Of a DNA stretch of 64,000 nt, positions 21,760 to 32,028 are shown one piece after another. The notes under the pieces were generated by a model. The model worked only from the letters and a program-made list of their open reading frames with translations. It ran no database searches and was not told the DNA's origin. Numbering within the stretch: position 1 is the first letter of the stretch; each line of letters starts with the position of its first letter. The DNA is from Ophiura sarsii. Taxonomy: Eukaryota; Echinodermata; Ophiuroidea; Amphilepidida; Ophiuridae. The stretch is from positions 35,810,470 to 35,874,469 of the forward strand of contig CM069447.1 in assembly GCA_035610835.1 (NCBI GenBank). Reading direction: 5' to 3'. The position numbers and the translations under genes were made by a program.

Positions 21760-21853
21760 ATGGGACTGCGTTTAGATAGCTACAAGTTGGTAGTATATTC
21801 TTTATATGGAGTTGTGATTTTGACTTCGATATTATTTGAGATTGAAGCTCAGG
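21760..21853 (+). CDS. Possible signal-peptide first exon
   Basis: ATG opens MGLRLDSYK then a hydrophobic stretch, LVVYSLYGVVILTSILF, then EIEAQ and one base before a strong donor, G|GTAAGTG. A signal peptide followed by a phase-1 intron is common in secreted and cell-surface proteins. The frame is also open upstream of this ATG. No downstream exon was recognised, so this rests on one exon and may be chance. Confidence 0.3.
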
Positions 21854-21899
21854 GTAAGTGTTATTTTTGAATAGTTTGAATGTTGGGTCATGGTACAGC

Positions 21900-22405
21900 C
21901 CGTGTACATTATGAGACCAATTGCAAAACAGCAACGGAGTGTATTTAACTCTCATTATTATTTACTTCATTGGTTATTTTTTATCTTTTATCATACGACT
22001 AACGTGTTTTGTAAGATCTATTTTAATCAAACAACAACAAATTCCCCCTTAATAAAATTGGCAAATTCAGCGAGTTGTTTATCAACTTCCTTCTTCGAAT
22101 AATCTTGTTCTTTAGCACACATACCCCGACAACGCTGCGTTAGACGTTACAACGCATACGCCGACAACATGATATTATCGGTCTCTGCACATTTCTGGAA
22201 AATGATTTACACATCATTATACAGGTGTCCCAGTTTGAAGAAAAATCAACAATATGAAAACAACATTGCAGTTCAAGTATAATGCCTGCAATATGATGGG
22301 GAACATGTTTACTACCTACTCTGTTAATTTTATCAAAATGTCTTTATCCGTTCCGATATGGCATGACATTATAGAAAATCGGTGAATACCAGTATTTAAC
22401 TTTCA
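21900..22405. other. Intergenic, nothing recognised
   Basis: No convincing features. Confidence 0.35.
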
Positions 22406-22410
22406 GCGTA

Positions 22411-22502
22411 TATCAATTCGTCGCTGTTCTGACATACCGGCACATCACAACAGAAATAAGTAAAGAGATGTGCCGGTATGTCAGAACAGCGACGAATTGA
22501 TA
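22411..22502. repeat. Perfect 36-bp inverted repeat with 20-bp loop
   Basis: Left arm 22411-22446 and right arm 22467-22502 are exact reverse complements, starting TATCAATTCGTCGCTG. Perfect identity implies a recent origin or selection. It could be a fold-back insertion, a hairpin RNA source or a snap-back artefact. Confidence 0.85.
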
Positions 22503-22509
22503 AAGCTCA

Positions 22510-25010
22510 CATCAAACTTAAAACCGCCTGCTTAAGGGGGCTGTCAAGTGTCATTTTGTATTTTCCAGGAATTTCACTTTTCTTCATTTTTCAAAACTTC
22601 AAAGTGTTATCTATCAGTACATGAAGAAAAAAAAATCAATTTCAATATTCCAAAATCCTTAGAAGGATTTAAATCCCTTTTTCTGTCCATCGACAAAGTG
22701 GAATGGAAAAGTCTGCCCGCAGGGGATCATCGAAATGTCCATGCGCCGCGCATCCCGTGTTTTGTTTTTCACGCAAATTAGCACGCGCCACTCCGCTTAA
22801 GTTGTTTCGAATGCCGCCAGTGCGTGCTGCGTTACCCGCTATGTTTTTGGCGCGTTTGAGGGCATGGTTACTTGCATTGTTTTCGCATCGGGGTATTCGG
22901 GGGCCCGACTAATCAAACCGTCATTTGTGCCGGGGTGTTGCTGAAGCAAGTAAGTAAAACAAGGCTTTGGGTAAGCGTAATTTAGTGCCAAGGAGTTTGG
23001 AAAGAGAGAAGGACAAAAAGATAACAAAAATAAAGGACAGGGAAAGATTTTGAATCCATGATCTGAAACATTAACAAATATCAAAAAGACTTACACTGGG
23101 ATTTTATCCGAAGTTTTGTTTTGTTTCCTTTCAATAGTTGTCCATGTCCATCCCACCCGCCCGTCCATCCAATGCCTGCTTATTTAATTATTGTCATTAC
23201 TGTATAATGGTAGGCCTGTTAATTTTCTATCGTAGTTCTCAATGAGTTCAACTCAATGTATCCTACTAATTTGTCATTTCATATCAAACATAATATCATT
23301 TATTAAGTGCCATTTGACCTAGGTTTACATGGGCATACACCGAGTGTATTGGAGAAGCATCCTTGGACAGGCCTATATCATGGTTTTATAGTCTAACTGA
23401 GTATAGTTATGTGCACCCTCGGCAATCCCAAACAAGCTGTTGGGGAAGGTATAGGGAGGGCAGGGCTGGACACTCTCTCGTTTATTTTAATATAATATCC
23501 ATTTAAAGCTAATTTATTTAAGTTTGCATTTGGGTGTTAGACCTACGGTGTGGTGACATGCCATACTATCAGACAAAACAATTTCCAAGATAACCAGGGG
23601 TAAGGTCAAACAAGTCATGTTTTTTTTAATCTTCCTAAAAATTTCATGGTTAAATTGAATAATAGGCCTATATAAATTCGGGAACATACCGATTGAAATC
23701 CGGACTGAACAAAAACAGAGGTCTTCCCATTTCGATCGCTAAATGGCATATCATTCATTTTTTTGAATCAATAAAAGGTCCAAATGTTCTAGACTGAAAG
23801 CCAAGGTGAAAGTCAGGGGATTATGGTGGGAGAGGATGCTCTATACTGCTGCCCCGGACCAATACAAATAATAGGGTAACATCGGGTTTGGTTATTACGA
23901 CGTTATGAGATGTAAACAATAGGCTTAATTAATGTAATTTCAATTGATTTCTGAACTCTGCAATCCCCTTTTGTTCGTACCAGCTTGCACATTCTTTCAC
24001 CCACCGCTCGTACCGCTATGTGTGTGGTTGCACCTTTGATATCCTTGTACTTGTTGCCCTTCTCCAAATGAAAGAGTATAATACGCTTCAGTCTAGGTAT
24101 AGGTGACAAGGCAATTTATAGGGATAGCCAATAGGCCTAAATAACACAGGCATAACAAAACCATATATAGGCCTACATTGTTAATAATGACCGTGTTTTG
24201 ACCGTTATCATTGTTATCTTCAGTAGATAGCAAACTCATTTTAAAAGAGATCCAACCGATGACTAGCCGCAGATGTTGCGCACAGAAATTAATACACGAG
24301 CGCCTAATCATTGTCAACCGGTTCAACGCGCACGCGTCACCATTTATTTTGCCTACTCCAAAACATTCCACGCGCGTTCGCGATCATTATCGATTAACGC
24401 ACGCGGTTTCATGCGTTACGCTTCCCGGAAATTGTAGGCGCACTTCGAATGCGCATGAAAAGGTTTGGCTTCTTTTTTACATTCGACAGCACGAAAAAGG
24501 TGGTTTTTTAACACACAGAATGCTCGGAATGCCAATTTTGCGAGAATGTTTTCTATTTGTGCAGCAATATTTTCTATTTGCGAGAAATGACTCTTGAGTT
24601 ATTGAAATTAATCTAGAGTTATTGGAATGAACACTCACTTTCAATTAACAATTTTATATTTTGGAAATTATTTTTCCATCAGCTATAGATAAATTAACGA
24701 CCTAATGCCTATAGCCTAAATTTCTAATGCACAGTAGCTTGTGCAGAAAAAGAACGGTGCATGCGGCAGCATGAATCTTAATCGGCAACGGTGCCCGTTT
24801 GATTGTTGGACAGGCTCTCCGTGTACTGGAAACATGCGCGCGTAGTGCGAGAGAAACATGCGCGCGTAGTGCGAGAATTACGCAATTTTTAAAAAAAATG
24901 TTAATTTACTTCAGATTCCCAAATTAGATGGAAAGTTGGTAAATCCTTTTAAGCCATACCCGTGGGACCCGGCACATGACGGGGACCATACTAGACAAAG
25001 TGGCAGGGAC
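22510..25010. other. Intergenic, with two CpG-rich patches
   Basis: CpG-rich patches lie at about 22740-22900 and 24280-24450. One CTATCTTCAGTAGATAG word lies near 24217. A direct duplication of CATGCGCGCGTAGTGCGAGA is at 24832-24875. No exon was supported. Confidence 0.35.
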
Positions 25011-25014
25011 ATAA

Positions 25015-25634
25015 AGGGTGAGTCAGAAAGAACGGGCACTTTTTTTCTCGCAAAAGCGTCACAACAAATCTAGGCATGCATATCCAAAACCAATATAGCG
25101 TTATCAAGGTCCACAACCTGGATTTCATTCAAATGAAGAAGTTCAATAATCGACCATTTACTTATCATGTTACACTAATTTTAGTAAAGCCCCAAATATT
25201 GAAGCCAATCCACGGAATGGTCGAATTATCAAGCCATTCCTTAATGTATTATTCTAACGAGGTTTGCTTCCTGAATCTGCAGATTATGCCTAGTTCCTTT
25301 CACTTTTCAATTTTGGTTTCGGGCTTTTTATTACTCATAATGTCACAGTTATATATATTTCCAGTCATTTTAAGATTTGTATCCAACATTCATGTGCCTT
25401 TTCAGGGTTTTTACTTATTTTATTGATCAGCATCTCTGGATGTTATTGCCATTCCGTGATTGGCTTTAAAATACCTGGGTTCTACTAAAATTGTTGCAAC
25501 AATATGACGCAATTTTCGAATTAAAAAATCTCTTTTGAATGAAAGGCCATGTAGTCTTTAAATCTGCCGTGGCGCTTTCATCAACAAAGTGCCGGCAAAG
25601 TGCACGTTCTTGCTGACTCACCTTGACTCACCCT
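25015..25634. mobile_element. TIR element, AGGGTGAGTCA ends
   Basis: AGGGTGAGTCAGAAAGAACG at the left and TGACTCACCTTGACTCACCCT at the right are inverted ends, with GCAC/GTGC inside them. It is 620 bp. The 116-codon open frame inside resembles no transposase. The superfamily and the target duplication could not be settled. Confidence 0.55.
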
Positions 25635-25985
25635 ATACACAAAAATCATCGCCCGGCTATACATGTAATTGTACCCCCACCCCATCCACTGGCTACACCA
25701 ATCCAATGATAGTAGTGTAACTATACACTTTCAGGACATTAATCACATAAACATGAGTAATCCCTGTCGTTAGTTATAGTGTTATACACCAACCCAATAT
25801 TATGTCGGCAGTGGTTGGCGAAGAATCTCTCATGCACGATCAAACATCAATTTAACACAACGGGGCAAACCCTCTAGTAAGTGATAAGGGTGTCATAAGG
25901 ATCACGTGTCATAAGCAGCAGGAGGGGCGTAACTAGAGGGGACAGGGTTCACATCTCCCACTTACCAGAAGGCTCGACCCCGTGA

Positions 25986-26018
<33 letters not shown>

Positions 26019-26078
26019 TTATGACCAAATTAAATGACAAACTCTATCTTTATTGACAAAACATAGTCGGCTATTGAA

Positions 26079-26178
26079 NNNNNNNNNNNNNNNNNNNNNN
26101 NNNNNNNNNNNNNNNNNNNNNNNNNNNNNNNNNNNNNNNNNNNNNNNNNNNNNNNNNNNNNNNNNNNNNNNNNNNNNN
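26079..26178. other. Assembly gap, 100 N
   Basis: Exactly 100 unknown bases, a conventional gap of unknown size. It lies between two poly-C-rich hAT-type fragments, where assembly probably failed. Apparent open frames across it are artefacts. Confidence 0.98.
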
Positions 26179-26294
26179 CACAAATAACCAGTGCCAACTC
26201 AGTCTTTTATCATTTTTTTTCCTATTTTCTTTTTTTCCCCTTTTATTTTTTTTAGAGGGGCTGGGGGCGGGGCCCAAATGGTTTTTTTTCCGTC

Positions 26295-26376
26295 GGGTGG
26301 GGGGGGGGGGGGGGGGGGGCATTTGCTGCCCCCTGCCCCTCCTGCCCCCCCCCCCCCCCCTGAGCTACGCCACTGC
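26295..26376 (-). mobile_element. hAT-type MITE end fragment with G/C tracts
   Basis: A G run, then GCCCCCTGCCCCTCCTG, a C run, and the terminal TGAGCTACGCCACTGCC. Same CAGTGGCGTAG family as 18000-18441. The other end is lost in or near the gap. Confidence 0.55.
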
Positions 26377-26578
26377 CCTGCCCTGCCCCCCCCCCCCCCC
26401 CCAAAAAAAAAAAAGAAGAAATTTAGCAATTTTAAAAATTACTTTAGTTTTTCTAAGCCTTTTTAGAGCGAAATATTAAAATGGTTCCCCAAAAAGCTAT
26501 ATTATGACCCCCTGGAAACACCCACATGGGGGGACACGACCCACATGGGGGTCACGACCCCCAGGTTGAGAACCCCTG
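26377..26578. mobile_element. Truncated hAT MITE, CAGTGGTTCTCAACC family
   Basis: The right part, from a C/A tract through AGAGCGAAATATTAAAATGG to GGTTGAGAACCCCTG, matches the complete copy at 57956-58225. The left end is missing. Confidence 0.65.
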
Positions 26579-26819
26579 GCTTAGCCAGTGGTCAATTACT
26601 GCCCTCTATTGCCCTCATTTGGTCATATTAATATGTCAATCTATGACCTCACCCCTGCTGCCTACATCCAGAGCACATCTTGCTGGCGACACCGTCTCTC
26701 ACCCACCAGCAACCGGCATGATTTAGGCAGAGGCATTCAGCTCTACCTTCCTGAAGGCTTCGTTGACACATTGGATTTTACAAGCTTGAGATACCTCCTG
26801 GCCCTGATGCCTGACATTG

Positions 26820-27004
26820 GTGCGCATTTTCGGTTGCTGCACCAACTCTCTGGAACTCACTACCTTATAATTTAAGATGCTGTGATTCACTTGACTCTTT
26901 AAGAACTTGTTAAAAACAAGATTATTTGATTTCTTTGTATTATATACATGTACATGTATATGCAAATCATCCTGTTTATGTATTTTTCATGTTAATTTAA
27001 ATGC

Positions 27005-27037
<33 letters not shown>

Positions 27038-27040
27038 GTG
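26820..27040 (+). mobile_element. 3' end of a CR1/L2-like LINE
   Basis: Translation gives AAPTLWNSLPYNLRCCDSLD, matching the common C-terminal signature of CR1/L2/jockey-type LINE proteins, then a stop and an (ATT)n tail. Copy B at 58440-58460 lacks this segment at the same point, so it acts as an empty site. The remnant is about 220 bp, a very short 5'-truncated insertion. Confidence 0.65.
27003..27037. repeat. (ATT)n microsatellite
   Basis: About 11 ATT units forming the LINE 3' tail. Confidence 0.9.
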
Positions 27041-27411
27041 ATTTCTTCCACACATCCGTGACTGGCTCTTTATACGATCCGATTGAAGACTTGAAGAACT
27101 TTTTGACTCCAAACTCCAGATACGGAACTGAACTGTGGAAATTTGATACTAAAGTTCTGAACATTGGAGATTTGATTGACGGATAATAGAATATAGATCC
27201 GAACTGACCGGCCGTAGAAACATTTTGTCGAGACGTCGACAACCGATGACTTTCATGAAATGCGCGCGTAGGTTAAGTTTGTAACATTAAGATTGAATAA
27301 ATAATAGAAAACGTACCTCTGAATTATTACCCAATAGACATATTTTGTGTATTTTTCTTTGTTAGTAAATTTACCGGGAAATTTACATTCTCATAGACTC
27401 GGGTTATATAT

Positions 27412-27429
27412 TGGGGGCTTGTCCGGGAA
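27412..27429 (+). promoter_or_regulatory. tRNA-Pro-like primer-binding site, copy A1
   Basis: TGGGGGCTTGTCCGGGAA differs at two positions from the 18 bases complementary to the 3' end of tRNA-Pro used by several retroelements. It follows TTATATAT, where an LTR would end. Confidence 0.5.
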
Positions 27430-27480
27430 TTTTAAAACAATTATTTGAGCTGATGGGATCATGATGAATTTGGAGAGTTA

Positions 27481-27938
27481 AGGCCGTGTTCCCACATAGA
27501 ACAAAATCCTGAGTAGTCTAGACTAGTCCGGACTAAATCGCTAGTGGGAACGCGATCGAGGTAGGTCCTGGTCCGGACTCAAAGTGTTTTTTGTTATTTT
27601 GTTGAGCCATCGTTGTGACGACCACGAATGTGGGAACGCAACTTTCAAGTGGGTCCCGGTCCGACTACGAACTGACCGGCCGGAGAAACATTTTGTCGAG
27701 ACGTCGACAACCGATGACTTTCATGAAATGCGCGCGTAGGTTAAGTTTGTAACATTAAGATTGAATAAATAATAAGAAAACGTACCTCTGAATTATTACC
27801 CAATAGACATATTTTGTGTATTTTTCTTTGTTAGTAAATTTACCGGGAAATTTACATTCTCATAGACTCGGGTTATATATTGGGGGCTTGTCCGGGAATT
27901 TTAAAACAATTATTTGAACTTCTGTGGGAACACGGCCT
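27481..27938. mobile_element. MITE carrying a copy of the adjacent LTR/primer-site region
   Basis: Ends AGGCCGTGTTCCCACATAG and CTGTGGGAACACGGCCT are inverted repeats. The left flank is TTA and the right flank TT; copy B has the uninterrupted sequence GAAAGTTAGAGACC, so the target was probably TTA (Harbinger-like). The interior 27669-27917 duplicates 27201-27448 with very few changes. This looks like sequence capture by a MITE, or gene conversion between the insert and its neighbour. Confidence 0.65.
27881..27898 (+). promoter_or_regulatory. tRNA-Pro-like primer-binding site, captured copy
   Basis: Same 18 bases as 27412-27429, inside the MITE. Confidence 0.5.
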
Positions 27939-28261
27939 TTGAGACCTCACGCATTCAGTGGTCTACTCTGTGCCGGAGGTCTGTGGGAGCTTTTGCTTAT
28001 TGCTTGTTAACTCCCTATAATAGCAGCCTATCCGGCTAAACTGGAAGCCCTCTGAAACCTAGAGGTTGTGATTTTTGTACAGGTATAGGACTCGTACGGT
28101 TATTCGGGACCAACAGGACAGTCCATTTCTTACGCCGGTCAGCCTTTGGGGCAGTGATCCGTTGGATTAGAGTGTCATTTTGGAGGGAAACTTATACGCT
28201 ATTCGGGTGGCTAAAAGCGTGTGATGTATTGAAGTCATTTAAAATGTCTGGTCAAGGTTAA

Positions 28262-28560
28262 AGGTGCATTGAGAGAATCGTATGGGTGCGCCCTCAATTT
28301 TCCTGGAAATTGGGTTTTGCTCCAAAGTAATACTTAATTCGCAGGCCTATATCAGGTACCATTTCAGAATTTGGTAATTTCGATTTAGATCACATCGACA
28401 TTGACATTATCAGCAGATTCGGCAAACATGGCTTCACCAGAATGTCTATAATAGCGCATCACTTCAACCCTTTTCCATGAAATATTACGTTTCAGAGTTC
28501 TATTATGATTATATCTTATTTATTGAAACTTCATTTTTGTCACCAATCTCTCCGTGCCCC
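28262..28560. mobile_element. TTAA-flanked element, 299 bp
   Basis: TTAA at 28258-28261 and 28561-28564 flanks ends AGGTGCATTGAGAGA and, inward from the right, GGGGCACGGAGAGATTGG. TTAA targets are typical of piggyBac-type elements. It shares TGCGCCCTCAATT with the repeats near 11030 and 59790. Confidence 0.45.
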
Positions 28561-28569
28561 TTAATAATA

Positions 28570-29150
28570 ATAATATACTAATTTGGAGGACATTCAACTG
28601 GTTCTATTGAAGATGAGGTCCTGGGTCCTAATCGTAATGCGTTCCCTCTAAATGATCCAAGAGTCAGACACCAGCTGATATACATCTATATTATTGATGA
28701 AACTACTCGTGCCACGATAACAGTTTATATACAAAACAAATAGGCCTATCTGAACTTTAAACAGCAAAATAATTCGTTTCAACCGTAGCAGTGATTCTGT
28801 GTTCAAAAGCGAGAGTTGCAATTTAAATGGTCAATGATGCCTCAATGTAATGCTGTTCTGCTGCATAAGGGAAAATAGCACAGTAAAAACACACTGGGCA
28901 TGGTCTCAATTATATTCTATTATTGTTATTAGTTTTATTTCCAGTATAGGTACATGTATTTAGATGGCTTTTTATTAAGTCAATCATAAGTATCAATTTC
29001 ATAAATAAATGATAAATCAAATGTATACTCTATTCCCCTCCCCCACAACCTCCAGCATAGGTTTGAGGTTCGGTGTGAGCTGTGTTAGTTTATACATAGC
29101 ATCATGTATGGGTTCATAACAGTACAATATTATGTGGTCACGCACAAAGG
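28570..29150. other. Intergenic, nothing recognised
   Basis: No element ends or exons were identified. Confidence 0.4.
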
Positions 29151-29154
29151 ATGC

Positions 29155-29203
29155 TACACTGCAACAAATATTGGTCAAAAATGACCAACTTTTTTGCAGT
29201 GTA
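29155..29203. mobile_element. Miniature CACTG-terminated element, 49 bp
   Basis: TACACTGCAACAAATATTGG...TTTTTTGCAGTGTA forms inverted ends around TTGGTCA/TGACCAA. TA is present on both sides. It is the smallest member of the CACTG group in this window. Confidence 0.55.
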
Positions 29204-29327
29204 TGCTAACGCAGCTTCAAACGTCAAAGCTAGTGTCAGTGCCTGGAGTTTGTGAAATAGATTTGGTGTAAAATTGTATTGAAGAATCCAATAATTTCGT
29301 AATTATAGTAGTTATTACGTTATGACT

Positions 29328-29389
29328 CCTCACTGAGCTGGAGTCTTCATCAGACTGTGCAGTCTGGTGAAGGCTCCAGCTCAGTGAGG
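29328..29389. repeat. Near-perfect 30-bp hairpin
   Basis: The arms (29328-29357 and 29360-29389) pair fully as RNA with two G-U pairs and a 2-nt loop. On the minus strand the left arm reads CTGATGAAGACTCC then GGAGTC ATAACG, like a hammerhead stem II with a mutated GAAA. It may be a Penelope-like 3' relic in inverted orientation. Confidence 0.6.
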
Positions 29390-29627
29390 ATGTGGATTTA
29401 TCAAAAGAACAAATTATTCCATGCTAATGAAAAATCCTGATGAATATATATCACATTAAGTGGTATTTTCCCTGTTAATGAGTACTCATCAATAGTTAAA
29501 AACTAGTTTTGATGAATTTTAAATGATTCAAACACATGAATTGAGAGTTGACAACAATAAGGACATAACTGTGATGTCCTTCTTAAACTTAAAGCCTCAT
29601 TAGTTTAGTCTTTCTGGTTGTCAATGG

Positions 29628-29818
29628 TCAAAAAATTTCGCACAGTCAAAAAATTTCGCACGGTCACAAAATTTCGCACGGTCACAAATTTCGCACAGTC
29701 ACAAAAAATCGCCCTCCCCCCATTTTTCCTGGTGGGTAGGTTTGAATTTCCTGCTGAGCACCTTCAGGGGGGGGGCACAGTGCCCCCCCCCCCCTGCCAC
29801 CCGGCTGTTACGCCACTG
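29628..29818 (-). mobile_element. hAT-type MITE fragment (CAGTGGCGTAG family)
   Basis: Four AAATTTCGCACRGTCA repeats, then G and C runs, then GTTACGCCACTG. One end only. The open frames it produces are artefacts. Confidence 0.6.
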
Positions 29819-29826
29819 GTTGTTAC

Positions 29827-29901
29827 TAACCATAGCCGAGTTCCAGCAACCAACACCTGGGATATTATATATGTTGGTTGCTGGAACTCGGCTATTGGTT
29901 A
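29827..29901. repeat. 75-nt hairpin
   Basis: ATAGCCGAGTTCCAGCAACC pairs with GGTTGCTGGAACTCGGCTAT. Arms of about 29 bp, one bulge, 17-nt loop. The size resembles a pre-miRNA, but near-perfect pairing fits a small fold-back element better. Confidence 0.55.
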
Positions 29902-30057
29902 TTGAACTTAATTGTAACTATTTACCAAAATCACATGTCAGGGGCCAAAAAGACAACAAAACAACAAAAGTGAATCTCAATTAAAGTTTGGCTGAAAAGA
30001 ATCAATTCAATAGATTGATATATTATCACACTAAAATGGCATTGAACCAGAACTATA

Positions 30058-30118
30058 TGTGGTCTGGTATACAATAGGTCTGGTATACAAGACTTGTGGT
30101 CTGGTATACAAGACTTGC
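30058..30118. repeat. GGTCTGGTATACAA minisatellite
   Basis: Three units of 20-22 bp. Confidence 0.7.
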
Positions 30119-30149
30119 ACTTGGCAATTGTTCCCACACATATGCACCG

Positions 30150-32028
30150 CAATAGTAAATGCTATGGTTTATCAGCATTTCGGCAAATCACAAATCACTT
30201 GTTGAATCATCTTGACAAATTGAATTAATTAAACTCGCACTGTTAAATGTTATGAAAAGAAGTCCGCTTTGAGAGTCATTCAGTTTTTTGGACGAATCCA
30301 TTTTTTACGCGGGAAAGGTAGGAGAATATACCGCGGGAAACAAGAGGTGAAAATCAGCAGTTCATTGACGCACTTGCTCGGAAGGGTTATTCTTCCGAAA
30401 CAATAATGTATTAAAGTTGTAAATTAGTAATTCAACATAAATTAATTGGAATGGCTAGTTTAAAGATTTTGGTTTGGCAGACAATCACAGCATTTTGATT
30501 CGATTTCTGTGTTATGACCGCTATACACAAATGAACGAGCCTGTCATTCTCTCTCCCCCCCCCCCCCCCCCCCCGCCCCCGTCTCTCCCACCTTAGTTTG
30601 AATTATGTGGCTGATTATGTATATATATATACGAGGGCCATTCAATAGTTCTACCTCCTCCCTCATAACATTGCTAATATGCATGTCAGCCTAATGACAT
30701 TTGTTATAATTATAGCTCTGAATCATAGCTACACATTTATATTAAATGATAATCGATATCTGTTTTACTTTTCATATGATGCGGTCAAATCCGGAGAGAG
30801 ATTTTGGACAACGGAAACGGAAAATTACCTTAAAAATAAATGCATGTTTTTCGGGGGGTTTTCCGTATCATATGGTTTGATATAATAGCATGATTTTAAT
30901 ACTGAAAATGGAAATCAATGAATGATATCTGATAAAAGTATAGTATTATCATGTTTGAATGAGATTGTAAGCAATATTAACTCTTATAGGCTCGCAAATA
31001 GTGTAATATCAACTCAAATGTATTGCTATGCCTTTGGCATACTGGAATACTGATATCAGTATAATTTCGTTGTTACAACTCAAGCCACAGTGATGCCTCG
31101 ACGTTAAATCTTTAACATAATAGTCACTTTATGAGTTTTCATTATGTGCCACCTTCAGAATAGTCAATCAGGTAGTAAATGATAGAAAATTATCTCTTTG
31201 GGAGACTTGTAATTCCTCTATTTAGTCCGGTATATTGAAAATCACTTGGTTCTCATGAAAGTTAAATATGCCTTTTGCAGGGTGCTCTAGGGAAGGGTAA
31301 ACTTATGGTTGGCCCGATCTGTTTCTGGTTAATCAGAGGGCATAATCTTTCCAAAGAATCAGTCACATTCAATGTTTATGGTCTGTTAAAGAGATATATG
31401 ACCATTTCGAACGGTTATAATTGACCGATAGGTATGTTTTGCTTCTTACAATAGGCAAAATGAATAGCACTTCGGCGATTGTTTGCTATTTTTCATCCGT
31501 TTCCGTCACACTAAATGTATTGGTTTTTTTAATTTATATGACACAGGCGATTTACTTTGGCTTTAATAAAATGACTGATGATACATGTAGCAATATTCCC
31601 GGGTGATATTAGTAAAATAGTATGGATTCTAAAAACAAACTTACATCGCTGACACGTTGTTGCAAGGTAAGATAACATTTTTAATTTAAAACTCCTATAG
31701 GCTATACATTATTTTGAATTTAGGCTGAATTGACATTGCAATAAACGCATGTTTAATTGTCTTATTGAAAAGTTATCTCTTTAATTTTTTGCTTACTTGA
31801 TTGTTTGTTTGTTTGTTTGTTTGTTTCCTTTTACTGTTTGAACACCAAGACAATATGTAATAATAATCTGTAAAGTATTCATGTCGTAAGCGTTTATACC
31901 ATGATATGGTTATTTGTATTGTATCAAATAATTCGTTATTAAAATGTTGTTGGGTAAAATACAAATTAAGTGATGAAGAGTGTAGGCCTAGTTACTGTTC
32001 ACCCCCACCACCCTCCTCGGGGGAGTAC
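30150..32028. other. Intergenic with simple repeats
   Basis: A C tract near 30546-30572, a (TA)n near 30620, a solitary mariner-like end phrase CGAGGGCCATTCAATAG at 30632, and (GTTT)n at 31803-31826. No supported gene. Confidence 0.4.

Larger units (their letters stand above)
26579..28245 (+). mobile_element. LTR-retroelement block, copy A (degenerate)
   Basis: After the hAT end, CTTAGCCAGTGGTCAATTA begins a block that also follows the same hAT copy at 58226. It includes a region ending TTATATAT, a tRNA-Pro-like primer-binding site, and a leader through GACCAACAGGACAGTCCA to GGTGGCTAAAAGCGTG. The layout (possible LTR, primer site, leader) fits an LTR retrotransposon whose gag-pol is absent. 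It is interrupted by a LINE fragment (26820-27040) and a MITE (27481-27938). LTR 5' limits are not resolved. Confidence 0.5.

Noticed and set aside
24211..24597. 128-codon plus-strand frame
   Set aside because: No recognisable domain, starts in a CTATCTTCAGTAGATAG repeat and overlaps a CpG-rich patch. Judged chance.
25076..25426. 116-codon frame inside the AGGGTGAGTCA element
   Set aside because: No transposase motif. The element looks non-autonomous.
26071..26479. Several open frames around the gap and C/G tracts
   Set aside because: They are produced by homopolymers and unknown bases within hAT-type fragments.
31421..31606. 61-codon frame with a hydrophobic segment
   Set aside because: No strong donor or partner exon. 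AT-rich DNA often gives such frames.
31622..31666. ATG exon MDSKNKLTSLTRCCK before a good donor (AAG|GTAAGA)
   Set aside because: Only 15 codons, no partner exon and no conserved feature. Too weak to call a gene.
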